Counted from the stretch's first letter, positions 25,433 to 35,330 are shown. The stretch: DNA of 64,000 bases from Bedellia somnulentella (GCA_963576735.1 OY755171.1:13888001-13952000), one strand, 5' to 3'. The notes: generated by a model from the letters alone, not told the origin. Numbers and translations are program-made.

Positions 25433-25997
25433 TTTTGCTATAAAAACATATTTATCTAACTTTGACTGGGACCTCATAGTATCACAACATGAGTAAACGT
25501 TTACTTGAATAAGTGTAACTGCATATATCGTATTGATTTACATTGAGCCCTTCCACATTGAACCGAAATCTAATTCGGTACATTTGAATTCGATGAGATG
25601 AGTTCTATTTTCCACCGACTTTAAAAAATGAGCTACTCAATTGGATTTTTTATATTTGTATGTCTGTTGCGTGATTACCCGTTAATCTGAACCGTTAATA
25701 ATCAATCAATTTCTAAAATTGTATTTCTTTTCGTTTGGATATGCTTCTGACGTTGTCCTAATTTAAAATTTATCGGGTTTGGTTGCGTAATTAAAATTTT
25801 GCCTTAAAAATATCATGGACTACTTTGCTGATTTTATTTGCAAAATTGTTTATCCATCAAATGGCTGAAGGAATTAAAAAAAATGTATTATGAAATTACT
25901 GATTTACACTAAAATTGAGAATGTGAGTTACCAATGTTTTTAGACGATAGTGCATTGGCTGGCAAAAACTTCTTAAAAGACATTGTGCAATTAATAT

Positions 25998-26255
25998 TGC
26001 ACTAGCTGACCCGACAGACCTCGTACTGTCAAATTTGCTTATTACAAAGCTTAAGGGGTTTTCCTGTTACTCTTAGTTCCATCAGGCGTGAATATTTTAT
26101 TGGTCCATTTAATCAGGGATAAAATATATTAAATGTTTATAACATTGCATTCAAATTCCATTTATATACATTATGTACCTGGGAGCCTTTTTGCCTCAAA
26201 CACACAAACATCCAAACATCTAAACTTTCACATTTGTAATATTAATAGGATTATA
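25998..26255 (+). mobile_element. Old LINE 3' fragment
   Basis: Begins cactagctgacccgacagac and ends aacatctaaactttcacatt + tgtaatattaataggatt, a widespread insect LINE tail (family assignment from memory). No coding remains. 25433-25997 shows nothing else. Confidence 0.45.
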
Positions 26256-26305
26256 TACTTTCAATCGGATTACTTATAAAATGCCGTGCCGTGTAGTGTT
26301 GGTTG

Positions 26306-26556
26306 TGCCGTGTAGTGTCGGTTTAGAATAACACTACCCCATTCCTACCCGTGGGTGATCGTAAGAGGCGACTAAAGGTACAGGGCCTTTTTAAGTGATT
26401 TTGGGCGATGTGGTTGGAGACCCGTCACCAAAAACATTTATTTAAACCATCTTCTCCCCAATCAACTTCCAAAAGTGGCTGAGGAATTTCTCATTCCAAA
26501 GCTCTGGCTACCCCGTTAAGGGATTTATAGCCGTGAGTATATGTATGTATGTACTT
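26306..26556 (+). mobile_element. SINE-B, near full length
   Basis: tgccgtgtagtgtcggttta to the tail gatttatagccgtgagtata + (TGTA)n. The first 16 bases are doubled (26283-26320), a small 5' duplication. Confidence 0.85.
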
Positions 26557-26641
26557 ATAAAATAAGAAACTAGTAAATATATACTCCGTTAAAAAGGTGG
26601 CCTTCAGAAACAGAAATTACTTTTTAGTTAGTTAGTTAGTA

Positions 26642-26850
26642 GAGACAACGACGAGAGACGGAGGACACAATTAGATGACAGAGAGAATGTGCTTAAAAAG
26701 ACCACCGACTGAAATTAAAAAATAAAAGAGTATGTTTGGAAAGATTGAAAAATATAAACGAAACTAGAGAGGTTTGCCAGGGCCGTACAAATGCGCGATC
26801 GATAGTCTCTACCTACCCCAATAGGAACTAACGGCGGCATGAAATAGTGA
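26642..26850 (+). mobile_element. RTE-type LINE fragment
   Basis: gacggaggacacaattagat ... gcgatcgatagtctctacct, followed by ccccaataggaactaac. Same order as the intact reading frame at 48243-48540, with frame disruptions. Confidence 0.65.
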
Positions 26851-26868
26851 ATTTTAGGATAAGATCTT

Positions 26869-27118
26869 TGCCGTGTAGTGTCGGCTTAGAATAACACTAC
26901 CCTATTTCTACCCGTGGGTGATCGTAAGAGGCGACTAAGGGTATAGGGGGCTTTTTAAGTGATTTTTGGGCGATGTAGTTGGAGACCCCCCACCAAAAAC
27001 ATTTATTATTACCATCTTTTCCCAATCAACTTCCAAAAGTGGCTGAGGAATTTTGCATTCCAAAGCTCTGGCTACCCCGTTAAGGGATTTATAGCCGTGA
27101 GTATATGTATGTATGTAT
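26869..27118 (+). mobile_element. SINE-B, near full length
   Basis: tgccgtgtagtgtcggctta to the (TGTA)n tail, highly similar to 26306-26556. The ORF through it is fortuitous. Confidence 0.88.
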
Positions 27119-27337
27119 CTTGTATACTTAAAACGATTATTTTTTTAACTTTGAATAATATATTTTGATCAAAAAAAAATTTTCATAAATTTTTAACAAA
27201 ATGTAAATGGAATACAATAAAATATGTGTAAATAGTATAGTATATGTAGTTTTATGATGTGGAGGGACAAATAACTGTTTATTGCGAGAGCCATGTCTAG
27301 GTATCCTAAACAATATTTTTCTAAAGTTCTGGAGAGT

Positions 27338-27394
27338 ATTAGTACCTCTGCCAACCCCTTCGGGGATATTCGGCGTGAACGTTTATGCTTATGC
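27338..27394 (+). mobile_element. Ultra-short SINE-A 3' end with target-site duplication
   Basis: Only the last ~57 bp of SINE-A (tacctctgccaaccccttcg ... tttatgcttatgc), flanked by TTCTGGAGAGT at 27327-27337 and 27395-27405. Confidence 0.88.
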
Positions 27395-27545
27395 TTCTGG
27401 AGAGTCAACTTTACTATTTCATAATTTAAACAGGAAACGCAAGTCAAATTGCTTTCGTCTATCTGGAAGAGTGGTTAGTTTATGATTTGAGAGGGAATTG
27501 AGATAATTACTGTAGTCATTATTACACCTAGTGCCTACCTGACCT

Positions 27546-27637
27546 ATTGCCGTGTAGTGTCGGCTTATAATAACACTACCCCATTTCTACCTGTGGGTGA
27601 TCGTAAGAGGCGACTAAGGGTATAGGGGGCTTTTTAA
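27546..27637 (+). mobile_element. SINE-B 5' part, interrupted
   Basis: Ends abruptly at tatagggggctttttaa, where the poly-T (minus-strand poly-A) of the RpLP0 retrocopy begins. Insertion of the retrocopy into this SINE-B is the likely cause of the break. Confidence 0.75.
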
Positions 27638-28009
27638 TTTTTTTTTTTTTTTATTTTGTTTTTGCGTGCACCAGGAGGCAGCACTCCGTAGGATGGCCGA
27701 ATGTAATGATTTTTGTTAAAATATATATTTTTTCATCATGAGTCTTTTATTGCAATTCTTACATCAAATATTAGCCTACCGCCATAGGGTGTCCAACACG
27801 GGCAGTGTTGGTAATATCCCTGTTATCGCAGGGGATGCAAGCGCTGTAGTGCTGACTTAGTCGAACAGACCGAAGCCCATGTCATCGTCCTCACTTTCAG
27901 ACTCTTCTTTCTTTTCCTCCTCCTTTGCTTCTTTCTTTTCAGCAGCTGGGGTAGTGGCTTCCTTGAAGTCAACCTCGGTGACGGCAGCAATGGCCAGCAA
28001 GTTCTTGAA
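27638..28009 (-). pseudogene. RpLP0: Processed pseudogene of ribosomal protein LP0 (acidic stalk protein P0)
   Basis: P0 anchors the P1/P2 stalk on the large ribosomal subunit. The minus frame 28009-27857 reads FKNLLAIAAVTEVDFKEATT, then PAAEKKEAKEEEKKEESE, and ends in the diagnostic SEDDDMGFGLFD tail and TAA. From my knowledge of P0, the segment between KEATT and PAAEKK (IKEYIKDPSKF...Ala-rich) is missing, so about 30 or more residues are deleted internally, and everything N-terminal to FKN is absent. A 3' UTR with AATAAA (complement near 27750) and an A-rich end (27638-27660) follow, as expected for a retrocopy. Not functional. Confidence 0.88.
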
Positions 28010-28190
28010 TTGTAATGATTTCTTTGAAAAATATATATTATTAATTTCACGTTGATTTTTAATATGAGTACCTTTTGTTAATCAGTTTTGTAAAATGTTT
28101 CACCTCAACTTTCGTTTTAAGCAACCAGTTTTGTAAAGTGTTTCACTTCAACTTCCGGTTTAAGTGACTGTTTCGGTTTGGCAAGTAATG
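28010..28190 (+). repeat. Dispersed ~175-bp repeat, copy 2
   Basis: Matches 13126-13299. Abuts the 5' end of the RpLP0 fragment exactly. Confidence 0.75.
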
Positions 28191-28444
28191 GGTGGGGACG
28201 ATGACGGCTTTTGAGGCGGGACATTATCTTTAGTCATTCTATCGTTAGCAGGGATTAAGTAAAGACGTTTAGTTAAAGTTACCGCCCGTAATTATATTAC
28301 AAATAGTTCATTGTTAATTGTAATGCATTTTATATAACCAAGTGGATATAAAGTCAGCGTTCAAGAAATGGAGTTTCATTATACAATTGAGTGATTTTAC
28401 CCTTTTTGCGTTAAATTTTCATGACATTGCATTTCAATTCAGTA

Positions 28445-28615
28445 GAATAGAAAATAAATAGAAAAAATCTTTATTGAAATTCATAATTTACATTAGTATT
28501 CTACAATTAAAGTGTTAATTTCTAAAGACAATTTACAATCTATAAATCGTTGTAGAATATGTTATCTTGCGGCCCCACACTAGGCAAGCCTGTATCGTGG
28601 GTACCTTTACAAATT
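28445..28615 (-). mobile_element. LINE 3' end fragment (same family as 7255-7425)
   Basis: The minus strand reads CCCACGATACAGGCTTGCC, then an AT-rich 3' UTR with an A-rich end. 28191-28444 has nothing recognised. Confidence 0.5.
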
Positions 28616-28918
28616 GCACATAATGCGATTGCAAAAGTGCACCTGATTTTATAAATGAATTACCTATACAGAATCAGATATTATTTTTGCAATCACAACT
28701 AATATTAATATTACAATCACAATTTAACAAAGAACAACATATTTAATTATAATTAATTAATACAACAAAAAAACAAAAAGGGTTAATATAATACTTTAAA
28801 TATAATTAAAAATAAATCAATTAAAAATTAGTTAAACTTAGGAAAATCTTATCTACCATTACATTGCATGAGGTAATTAGGTCGACCGTGAAAAATATTA
28901 ACATAAAGTTGGTAGGTG

Positions 28919-28942
28919 TGTTGTGTGTGTGTGTGTGTGTGT
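28919..28942. repeat. (GT)n microsatellite
   Basis: About eleven GT units in a row within an AT-rich stretch. 28616-29100 otherwise holds no gene. Confidence 0.9.
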
Positions 28943-29100
28943 ATTTGTGTGATAATGTGTAAATGTTGTGTATGAGGTAGGAATGTTTCAGTCAATTACT
29001 TTTACCAATTGTTCTTTGTACTGTGCTGTGTACCAATTCTCTAATATTATACTCTCGAACATCACATAGCTTAAGCAGTTATAATATATAAATCGTCTAG

Positions 29101-29192
29101 TCCGTTCTGTCCTACCGTTTGTCATACCGGTAGGACAGAACGGATAAAAATAGTCCGTTCTGTTCGACTACGCTGTCGAACAGAACGGACTA
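29101..29192. repeat. Two adjacent perfect hairpins sharing the CCGTTCTGT motif
   Basis: Hairpin 1: 17-bp perfect stem TCCGTTCTGTCCTACCG (29101-29117) with 29128-29144, 10-nt loop. Hairpin 2: 18-bp perfect stem TAGTCCGTTCTGTTCGAC (29151-29168) with 29175-29192, 6-nt loop. A third partial copy follows (GTCCGGTTTGTTCGAC, 29202-29217). No coding. Confidence 0.92.
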
Positions 29193-29631
29193 CGAAAAAA
29201 GTGTCCGGTTTGTTCGACAAGAGATTGTTTTGAGTGATGGGTATTTACCAAGGTCCGATAAGTAAATTATTTTCTAAACTTAACTTATAGTTCATAAATT
29301 TCTACCATGTTTAAAACATAAAGGGGTAAAAAGACTTAGAAATTATTTTGAACTTTGTATGTATTTTTAATGCCTGGCGGGACTTGTGAAATTTTCGAGA
29401 GTGTAAAAACATCAGTAGAAAGAAAAACTTAGAATAATTTCTATAAAAAAATTAATAATGCCCCAAATTATTTCCGAGGTAATACAGTAACGATCTTGAT
29501 AGCTCAATGGAAAAGAGCACTCCCTCTGATGATGATTTGCTGGACCATATCAAATTTTAATTTGATAAAAACATTCATATTTGTTTTGCTATGTGTAGTG
29601 TAAAATTAGTAAAATCATAATTATAAATAAA

Positions 29632-30200
29632 AGATGTTATTAAAGGAAAGAAAAATTTCGACACTGGCGGGGTTCGAACCCGCGACCTTCGGGTATACGC
29701 CCCCGTCGCTCTGCCAACTGAGCTACAGTGTCAGTTGGCATCCAGCGCGAAATTTCTCTATCCTTTGTTTCTTTTTTACACGTTCAAGTAGTGTTTGCGT
29801 TTCCTACCTCCGAATTTTTAACTAATTCGGACGGCCACTTGTCTACCTTTTCAGATAGAATGCAAATGTTGGAAACGCCTATCACATAATTTAATGTTTT
29901 TTGACATGAATTCCTCATGTGGGGATTATTACTCATAAATAAAAGATGTTATTAAAGGAAAGAAAAATTTCGACACTGGCGGGGTTCGAACCCGCGACCT
30001 TCGGGTATACGCCCCCGTCGCTCTGCCAACTGAGCTACGAGTACACTGTCAGTTGGCATCCAGCGCGAAATTTCTCTATCCTTTGTTTCTTTTTTACACG
30101 TTCAAGTAGTGTTTCAACGCTAGTGTCGAAATTTTTCTTTCCTTTAATAACATCTTTTATTTATGAGTAATAATCCCCACATGAGGAATTCATGTCAAAA
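29632..30200 (-). mobile_element. SINE-C tandem array (one full unit, one partial unit and an inverted end)
   Basis: Two minus-oriented units, each with the tRNA-like module (29645-29740 and 29958-30060) and the same body start at the atgttattaaaggaaagaaa text. At 30124-30200 the module end (gtgtcgaaatttttctttcc) recurs in plus orientation. The first unit has a perfect 7-bp acceptor and 5-bp T stem. Reported open frames (29634, 29946) are shadows. Confidence 0.8.
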
Positions 30201-30239
30201 AACATTAAATTAAATCATAATTATTTTCAAAAAAAAAAA

Positions 30240-30680
30240 GGAATATAGCAGAACAACTCTGCGTTCCCCAACGGAATGGAAGAGATATCGTTAAGGTATA
30301 TCAAAAATAAGACGGGACCCTAGATACTTCCCTGGGGCACTGCAAACTTGACTGTTTGGCTAACTCGTACGCACTGAGTCCTGTTGGTGAGGTAGCTTTC
30401 AAACCAGGAAAGGGCGACACCCCGAACTCCCATGGCTTCTAGATTTTTTAATGCTATGGATTTCGACACAGTTTAGAAAGCCTTTGCTTGGTCCAAAAAT
30501 ACACCTACACAGGCTTTACCATTATCAAGAAGGGAAGATATATAATCCGTTAAGTCTTTTACAGCGTCTTCTGTAGACTTGCCACGTCTAAAACCGTACT
30601 GCTTAGCAAATAATAAGTTATTTTTTTCCTGAAAATCCATAACCTTTTTATTCACAAATTTTTCTCCAGTCATTGTTAAA
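30240..30680 (-). pseudogene. Non-LTR retrotransposon reverse transcriptase fragment (Jockey/CR1-like)
   Basis: The minus frame from 30673 reads AKQYGFRRGKSTEDAV, then VGVFLDQAKAF and a stop. It continues in the same frame as TVSKSIALKNLEAMGVRGVA, SWFESYLTNRTQCVRV and FAVPQGSI*GPVLFLIYLND. These are RT fingers/palm motifs (FLD.AKAFD, the YLxNRxQxV region, the PQGS-LGP motif). Two in-frame stops, one where the D of KAFD is expected. Only the central RT part is present; the catalytic YxDD is not seen. Dead copy. Confidence 0.85.
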
Positions 30681-30850
30681 ATTTATTTTAATTTCATATT
30701 CCATGTAAACTCCCCCCTAATAAGTTGGAAGCTACTTCCTTTTTTATTATAATCGCTTCAGCTGATCATTTTTTGGTGATTGTTCTTATTGTTTGATTTA
30801 TGAATATTTCTTGTTATCAAAATAAATAAATAAATATCATTGTTATTTTC

Positions 30851-31200
30851 ACCGTGATAGCTAACTCAGTGTGTAGAACACCGCTTATCGTGCAGACGAT
30901 GAGAGTTAAAATCCCGGGCGGCCCTACACCAATATGTCTTTTCTAAAAGACATACGTGTGCTTAATTTATCATGGTTGTTAACGGTAAGGGAAACATCGT
31001 GAGGAAACTCACATGGCTAATGCCTTTGACATGTAACAGTGTATTCGCACATAAGGGCTATAGGTCGCCCCCTATGACGTGAGTACTCTGGCCAAACAAA
31101 ACGTGGGTACTCTGAACACCAGGTGACAATATCACGTGATGTTCAGAAGTATTAGTACCTCTGCCAACCCCTTCGGTGATATACGGCGTGAACGTTTGAG
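30851..31200 (+). mobile_element. SINE-A, near full length
   Basis: Head gtgatagctaactcagtgtg (A box with a 1-2 base insertion), B-box-like gagttaaaatcccgg, the usual body, and end ccaaccccttcggtgatata. Tail variant gagtcgagttgagttga instead of TTATG repeats. Confidence 0.85.
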
Positions 31201-31611
31201 TCGAGTTGAGTTGAATCGTAAAGTTTGTCTTGTTCATGTTCCACTTGTGCTTATTTCGTATTTCGTGTTTGTCCTCCCTTTCCTTCGTTATTCCTTAATA
31301 GTTCTTGGTAAGTGTCTTAAGAAAATCACTTTAAAAGTATATTTATTTGAGATAAATCGTGAATAAGATATTTGTACACATTAAATAGTAAATACATATT
31401 ATTATAAGGAACGCCTTAATTTAAACAATGGACAATATTTGTATCATGAATAGTAGAAGGCAGTGTCACATAGGCAATGTTTATTGCTTATAAATACAAT
31501 GAAAATTAAATAGATTTGTATTATATTTTTTTATACGTACTAAATAATAATAACGCTTATATTCTCCCTTGAATGTGAGAGTCCCATCATAATGGATGTA
31601 AAAATTTGTGA

Positions 31612-31788
31612 AAATTTTCGAGCAATGATTATTATTATTATTTTCGGTGTAGGTTAACTCAAAAGCAGTACATCGATAAACTCACTTCGACTTTTCAGGA
31701 TGAAGCACCATCTAAAACAACTGTGTTTCAGTGGTATAGTGAGTTTAATCGTGGGATTTTAGGAGATGTCTCGTCAATCGTCAACACT
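31612..31788 (+). pseudogene. mariner-type transposase N-terminal fragment
   Basis: The plus frame reads FRCRLTQKQYIDKLTSTF, then QDEAPSKTTVFQWYSEFNRG. This is the helix-turn-helix DNA-binding region of mariner (SETMAR-like) transposases, where a W-x-x-EF-x-RG motif is standard. The sequence loses similarity at about 31790 and no DDD catalytic domain follows. 31201-31611 and 31789-31929 show nothing else. Confidence 0.75.
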
Positions 31789-31929
31789 TACTAACTAAAA
31801 TATTCCTGTATTATCTCATCCCCGTTTCTAGGTTCAAGACGTAACTTATTTAAAATTTAAAGCAACCAGTTTGTGTCGCAGACTAGACACAAGCGTGTCG
31901 TAATAGTAAGGTAACGACGGTGTCTAAAT

Positions 31930-32245
31930 GTCACTATAAAGAGGCGATAGGTTTACCCCTATCACGTGAGTACACTGTCCCAACAAAACGTGGGTACTCT
32001 GTACACCAGAAGGGCAAGCACGAGCGGTGTTTAAACTAGTTATCGCGTGCGATAAAGCAGCCATCTTTTACGCACTTACTTAGTATCGTATACTGCCATC
32101 TCACTAGTTTAAACATGGCTCGTGCTTGCCCTGCTGGTGAGGTGACGCTAATGTTACACAATGTTCAGAAGTTTTAGATTATTTATTATTAGAACCTCTG
32201 CCACCTCTTCGGGGATCCGCGGCGTGAATGTTTTAGTGTTGTAGA
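31930..32245 (+). mobile_element. SINE-A copy split by a hairpin MITE
   Basis: The SINE-A body (caggcgatag-like, ctatcacgtgagtacactgt) is interrupted after gtacaccag and resumes with ggtgaggtgacg to ccacctcttcggggatccgc. The insert is the MITE at 32011-32132. Confidence 0.8.
32011..32132. mobile_element. 122-bp hairpin MITE
   Basis: Terminal inverted arms AGGGCAAGCACGAGC and TGTTTAAACTAGT (32011-32040) and complement (32103-32132), with a few mismatches. Non-coding. Inserted in a SINE-A. Confidence 0.85.
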
Positions 32246-32437
32246 ATGAGTTTTAAACTTAATAGGTAGGTCATTAAACGATGAAAGGAATGTTAACAAT
32301 GTATTTAGAATTCACGTCAAATACCGAAACGGATTACAATTAGTTTCACATGACGGCGGCCTATTGAATGTTTTAAAATTAATATACGATCATACTATAT
32401 AGATATTTATTTTATAGACGGATTTTTTTATACACAA

Positions 32438-32672
32438 TATACATACATACATACACTCAGGGCTATAAATCCCTAAGAGGGGTAGCCACAGCTTCAGCAA
32501 TAGAAATTTTCCAGACAATTTTGATAATTTAATGTGGCAAAAATTGTAAAATCAATGTTGTTGGTAGATGGTTCTCACACCGCATCGCCAGAAAATCGCT
32601 TAAAAGACCCTGAGTCGCCTCTTCGTGGGAAGAAAAGAGGTAGGTAGTGCTATTCTAAGCCGACTCTAAACA
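32438..32672 (-). mobile_element. SINE-B, minus
   Basis: From (TACA)n and ctcagggctataaatcccta to taggtagtgctattctaagc. A central stretch (32500-32560) is diverged or replaced. Confidence 0.75.
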
Positions 32673-32770
32673 GACAATAAAACAAATTTATTTATCTACT
32701 AACCGAATTACTTAACCTACTTACATTACCTTAACTATCCCTAATTAGTTAATTATATTTATCATCGATG

Positions 32771-33037
32771 ATCGACGTGATAGCTCAATGGGTAGAACAC
32801 CGGTTATCGTGCAAGCGACTAGTGTTCCAATCCCGGGTAGGGCCTACACCAATTTGTCTTTTCTAAAGACATATGTGTGGTTAATTTATCATGGTTGTTA
32901 ACGGTGAGGGAAAACATCGCGAGGAAACCCACATGGCTGAGTTGTACTTAGTCATGTGACAGTGTATTCGTACAAAACGGCGATAGGCCTGCCCCCTATC
33001 ACGTGAGTACACTGTCCATGCAAAACGTGGGTACTCT
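32771..33037 (+). mobile_element. SINE-A, 3' truncated by SINE-C
   Basis: Well-preserved head: A box TAGCTCAATGGGTAGA and B box-like GTTCCAATCC. Ends at gcaaaacgtgggtactct, where the SINE-C fragment begins. Confidence 0.88.
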
Positions 33038-33130
33038 ACACTATAACATGACACTATATCTCAATAGACAGAGCGACAGGGGCGTATACCCAGAGGTCGT
33101 GGGTTCGATTCCCGCTAGTGTAATTATTTA
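33038..33130 (+). mobile_element. SINE-C tRNA-like fragment
   Basis: acactatatctcaatagaca ... ggggcgtatacccagaggtc, B box GGTTCGATTCC, end cccgctagtgtaattattta. Joined directly to the truncated SINE-A. Confidence 0.75.
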
Positions 33131-33299
33131 TTTCAGCTCCAGCTCCATTATTTTCATTTCAATAACAAAAAGGAGAAATCTAGAAAATGTTAATAAAAAA
33201 GAAAAGAAATAGAAGGAGATATAAACCAGGTGGGTACACAATATTTCATTATAAGACATACATACATTCATGCACGTGTAGCTAATGAAACCGTATTGA

Positions 33300-33505
33300 A
33301 AACCTTGATACCGCAGTGGAGACGAGTACCGACTTTAATTCAAGAAGGTTCGAGTTCCAATACCGAATAAGCCCACACCAACTCGTCTTTTCACAAATTA
33401 CATGTGTGGTCTATTTAAGAACGTTTTTAACTGTAAAAGAAAACGTCGTAAAGAACAAATAAAAAATAGGTACACGTACAACGTGGCGAAAGGCCTGCCA
33501 TATTT
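33300..33505 (+). mobile_element. Strongly diverged SINE-A
   Basis: Retains gttcgagttccaataccgaa, cccacaccaactcgtctttt, acatgtgtgg and cgaaaggcctgcc in SINE-A order. 3' end lost. Confidence 0.6.
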
Positions 33506-33632
33506 GATACAGCGCGATACAGTTCTTACAGTAGTGGAGGAAAACTTTACAAATTCTTGCAAATTGATTTGACGTACTGAAACAGCTTTTGTTTTGTGTG
33601 TTTGAATATAATTCGTTATCCCGTAAAACTAG

Positions 33633-33640
33633 TATATAAA
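33633..33640 (+). promoter_or_regulatory. Candidate TATA box of the small secreted-peptide gene
   Basis: TATATAAA lies about 25-30 bp before a TTCACTG initiator-like site (about 33658-33664) and 66 bp before the ATG at 33706. This spacing fits an insect core promoter. Confidence 0.45.
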
Positions 33641-33705
33641 AACAAAGAGCAAGGAAACTTCACTGCAAAATTGCAAATCCTGCACGCCCATATTTGTCAG
33701 TTAAA

Positions 33706-33759
33706 ATGAAAAAACTCGTTTATCTTTTGTTCCTCGTTATATTTTTATTTAACATATCG
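33706..33759 (+). CDS. Candidate secreted peptide, exon 1 (signal peptide)
   Basis: The ATG in the context TTAAAATGA opens MKKLVYLLFLVIFLFNIS, a textbook signal peptide: two Lys, then a 12-14 residue hydrophobic core. It is followed at once by a perfect donor GTAAGT at 33760 (phase 0). A TATA box lies 66 bp upstream. Exon 2 is proposed at 34955-35050. A short signal-peptide exon followed by a phase-0 intron is common in insect small secreted proteins (antimicrobial, neuropeptide-like or salivary peptides). I do not recognise the family. The intron holds a SINE-B relic (33855-34050) and an unassigned insert (34105-34930). It could also be a gene whose true second exon is another one. Confidence 0.45.
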
Positions 33760-33854
33760 GTAAGTTCAAAAACTGTTTTAGTCAATTATTTCGCAAGTCA
33801 AGTGACTTTTTACGTTAAATAGTAAGTAATAAGAGAATTTGAAATAAGCTGTGT

Positions 33855-34050
33855 TAGAATAGCACTATTTTTCTATGTGTGCATGTTCGTAAGAGGTGAC
33901 TATTAGCTTTGGGGCTTTTGGGGGACCCATCACCAATAATAACCTTTATTTTTCAATCTCTTCCTCGTTCAACTGCCAAAAAGCATGAGGAATTTCTTAT
34001 TCTGAAGCTCTGCCTATCTCTTCTAGGGATCAATAGCAGTTGAAATATGT
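33855..34050 (+). mobile_element. Diverged SINE-B within the candidate intron
   Basis: Contains gtgttagaatagcactattt, gttcgtaagaggtgactatt, ggacccatcaccaataataa and aggaatttcttattctgaag in SINE-B order, with many substitutions. Confidence 0.65.
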
Positions 34051-34104
34051 TTATACGTATATTGTTAATGAAAATTTATAGAGGAGACTAAAAAAATAAA
34101 CATA

Positions 34105-34930
34105 CTAATTACCTTTATTGCAAAATTTTTTTTTAATTTTATACAACTTCTATATATTTTTTCCCTCGCACTCCCCCTTCTGCTTTCTCAGCAACGTAGG
34201 TGTGTGTTCCACAAGTTCACAAAGGCTCTCACTGTCACAGCCCATTGCCTTACGGATATTTCAACGAGGTCACATCCTCCCAGTCTTAAAGAGGTTTACT
34301 TCTCGCTGTGTAACGGACGCTACCGCAAGACTCTCAGCTCTGGATTGAAGTACTGCCAGGATTACGAGTTCTCTTATAGCTACCGTTATCCCTCTAAACT
34401 ACGTAAGGGAATGATAGCAGCCTTTTTCTTGATTCTTACCGTAGTTCTCTTCTCCAATGACTTTATAGAGGTTGACTCCTCGGGACCGCGCATAAAGGCA
34501 AAGCTGTCGGTACTAGTAACAATAATCTGCTACTGGGTTAACGATCTGCGTCTTTGGCAAGGCGAATACCCCCTTTGCCCAAGACCTTCGAAACCCCTGT
34601 CTCCTCTCCTAATGAGAGAAATACTGGGAGCGATACCACCACGTCTGGGTTTCAGCTACTATCCAATGTTACCCCTTTTGATGTCACCTGATATCAGCGA
34701 CCCATCTAAAGCACTTAACAAAATTTCTCAAAAACGTCGAGACCAATCACAGACGAGCACAACGACAGTTGCCCCGAGACGAAGCTGAGCCATGGACGCA
34801 AGTCCGAAGCCCGTACCTCCGCGTGCCGAACCAGTTCTTAAAGCCACGTAGATGAACCCTAGAGCACACTCGGGGGAACCTGACCAGCCCCAACACCTTT
34901 TATACCTGTATAAATATTTACTACTTCCCA
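34105..34930 (-). other. Unassigned higher-GC insert, possibly a retroelement 3' region on the minus strand
   Basis: This stretch is clearly richer in G+C than its surroundings. Read on the minus strand it has TATAAAAGG near 34900 and AATAAA after an A-rich run near 34115, as in an LTR or a LINE 3' UTR. The plus strand is open for 194 codons (34204-34788), but that protein has no recognisable domain, so I treat the frame as chance or as antisense to the element. Confidence 0.35.
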
Positions 34931-34954
34931 AATAATCAATTATTATTTTTCCAG

Positions 34955-35050
34955 ATGACTAAAAGGATCAATGATAACACATATGAGATGGATAGATACC
35001 GAATGATTTATAATATCGATTGCACCACCACCACAGCTTTTAACCAATAG
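34955..35050 (+). CDS. Candidate secreted peptide, exon 2
   Basis: Acceptor TATTTTTCCAG ends at 34954. The phase-0 join to exon 1 gives a 49-residue preprotein whose second half starts MTKRINDNTYEMDRYRMIYN and ends in a Thr-rich segment, with TAG at 35048-35050. The proposed mature part is about 31 residues, with one Cys, polar and Tyr/Asn-rich, and an early dibasic KR that could be a processing site. Support rests on the splice sites and phase only; no AATAAA was seen close by. Unrecognised family. Confidence 0.35.
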   Translation: MTKRINDNTYEMDRYRMIYNIDCTTTTAFNQ

Positions 35051-35221
35051 TTATCAGTAGTCCAGTAATATTATATAATTATTGCTCGCAACCTTCAACA
35101 GATTGACCTACAATAATTATAAATCATGGATGTCTATGTTAGGTCAAATTATTACAAAACAGTTGCAGTAGTTTCCTGAGTATTGCTTATTCTGAATTTA
35201 CAATATATCGTCATGGCTTTT

Positions 35222-35330
35222 CAAATGCTTTTTCTATAAATTTGGTATTTAGAAGTACTGTTTATGTTCTTATAACTTAAAGCCATCTCTTCCAGACAAA
35301 CATGAGATGTTAAGGTTAGTAATGTTTGTT
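35222..35330 (-). mobile_element. LINE 3' tail fragment
   Basis: The complement contains GTCTGGAAGAGATGGCTTTA, the same tail block as at 47441-47590 and 62070-62125 (ctggaagagat...gcttta-like). Confidence 0.6.

Noticed and set aside
29634..30170. Open frames beginning MLLKERKISTLAGFEPATFG
   Set aside because: They are translations of the SINE-C tRNA-like module on the opposite strand. This peptide is a common false protein in databases.
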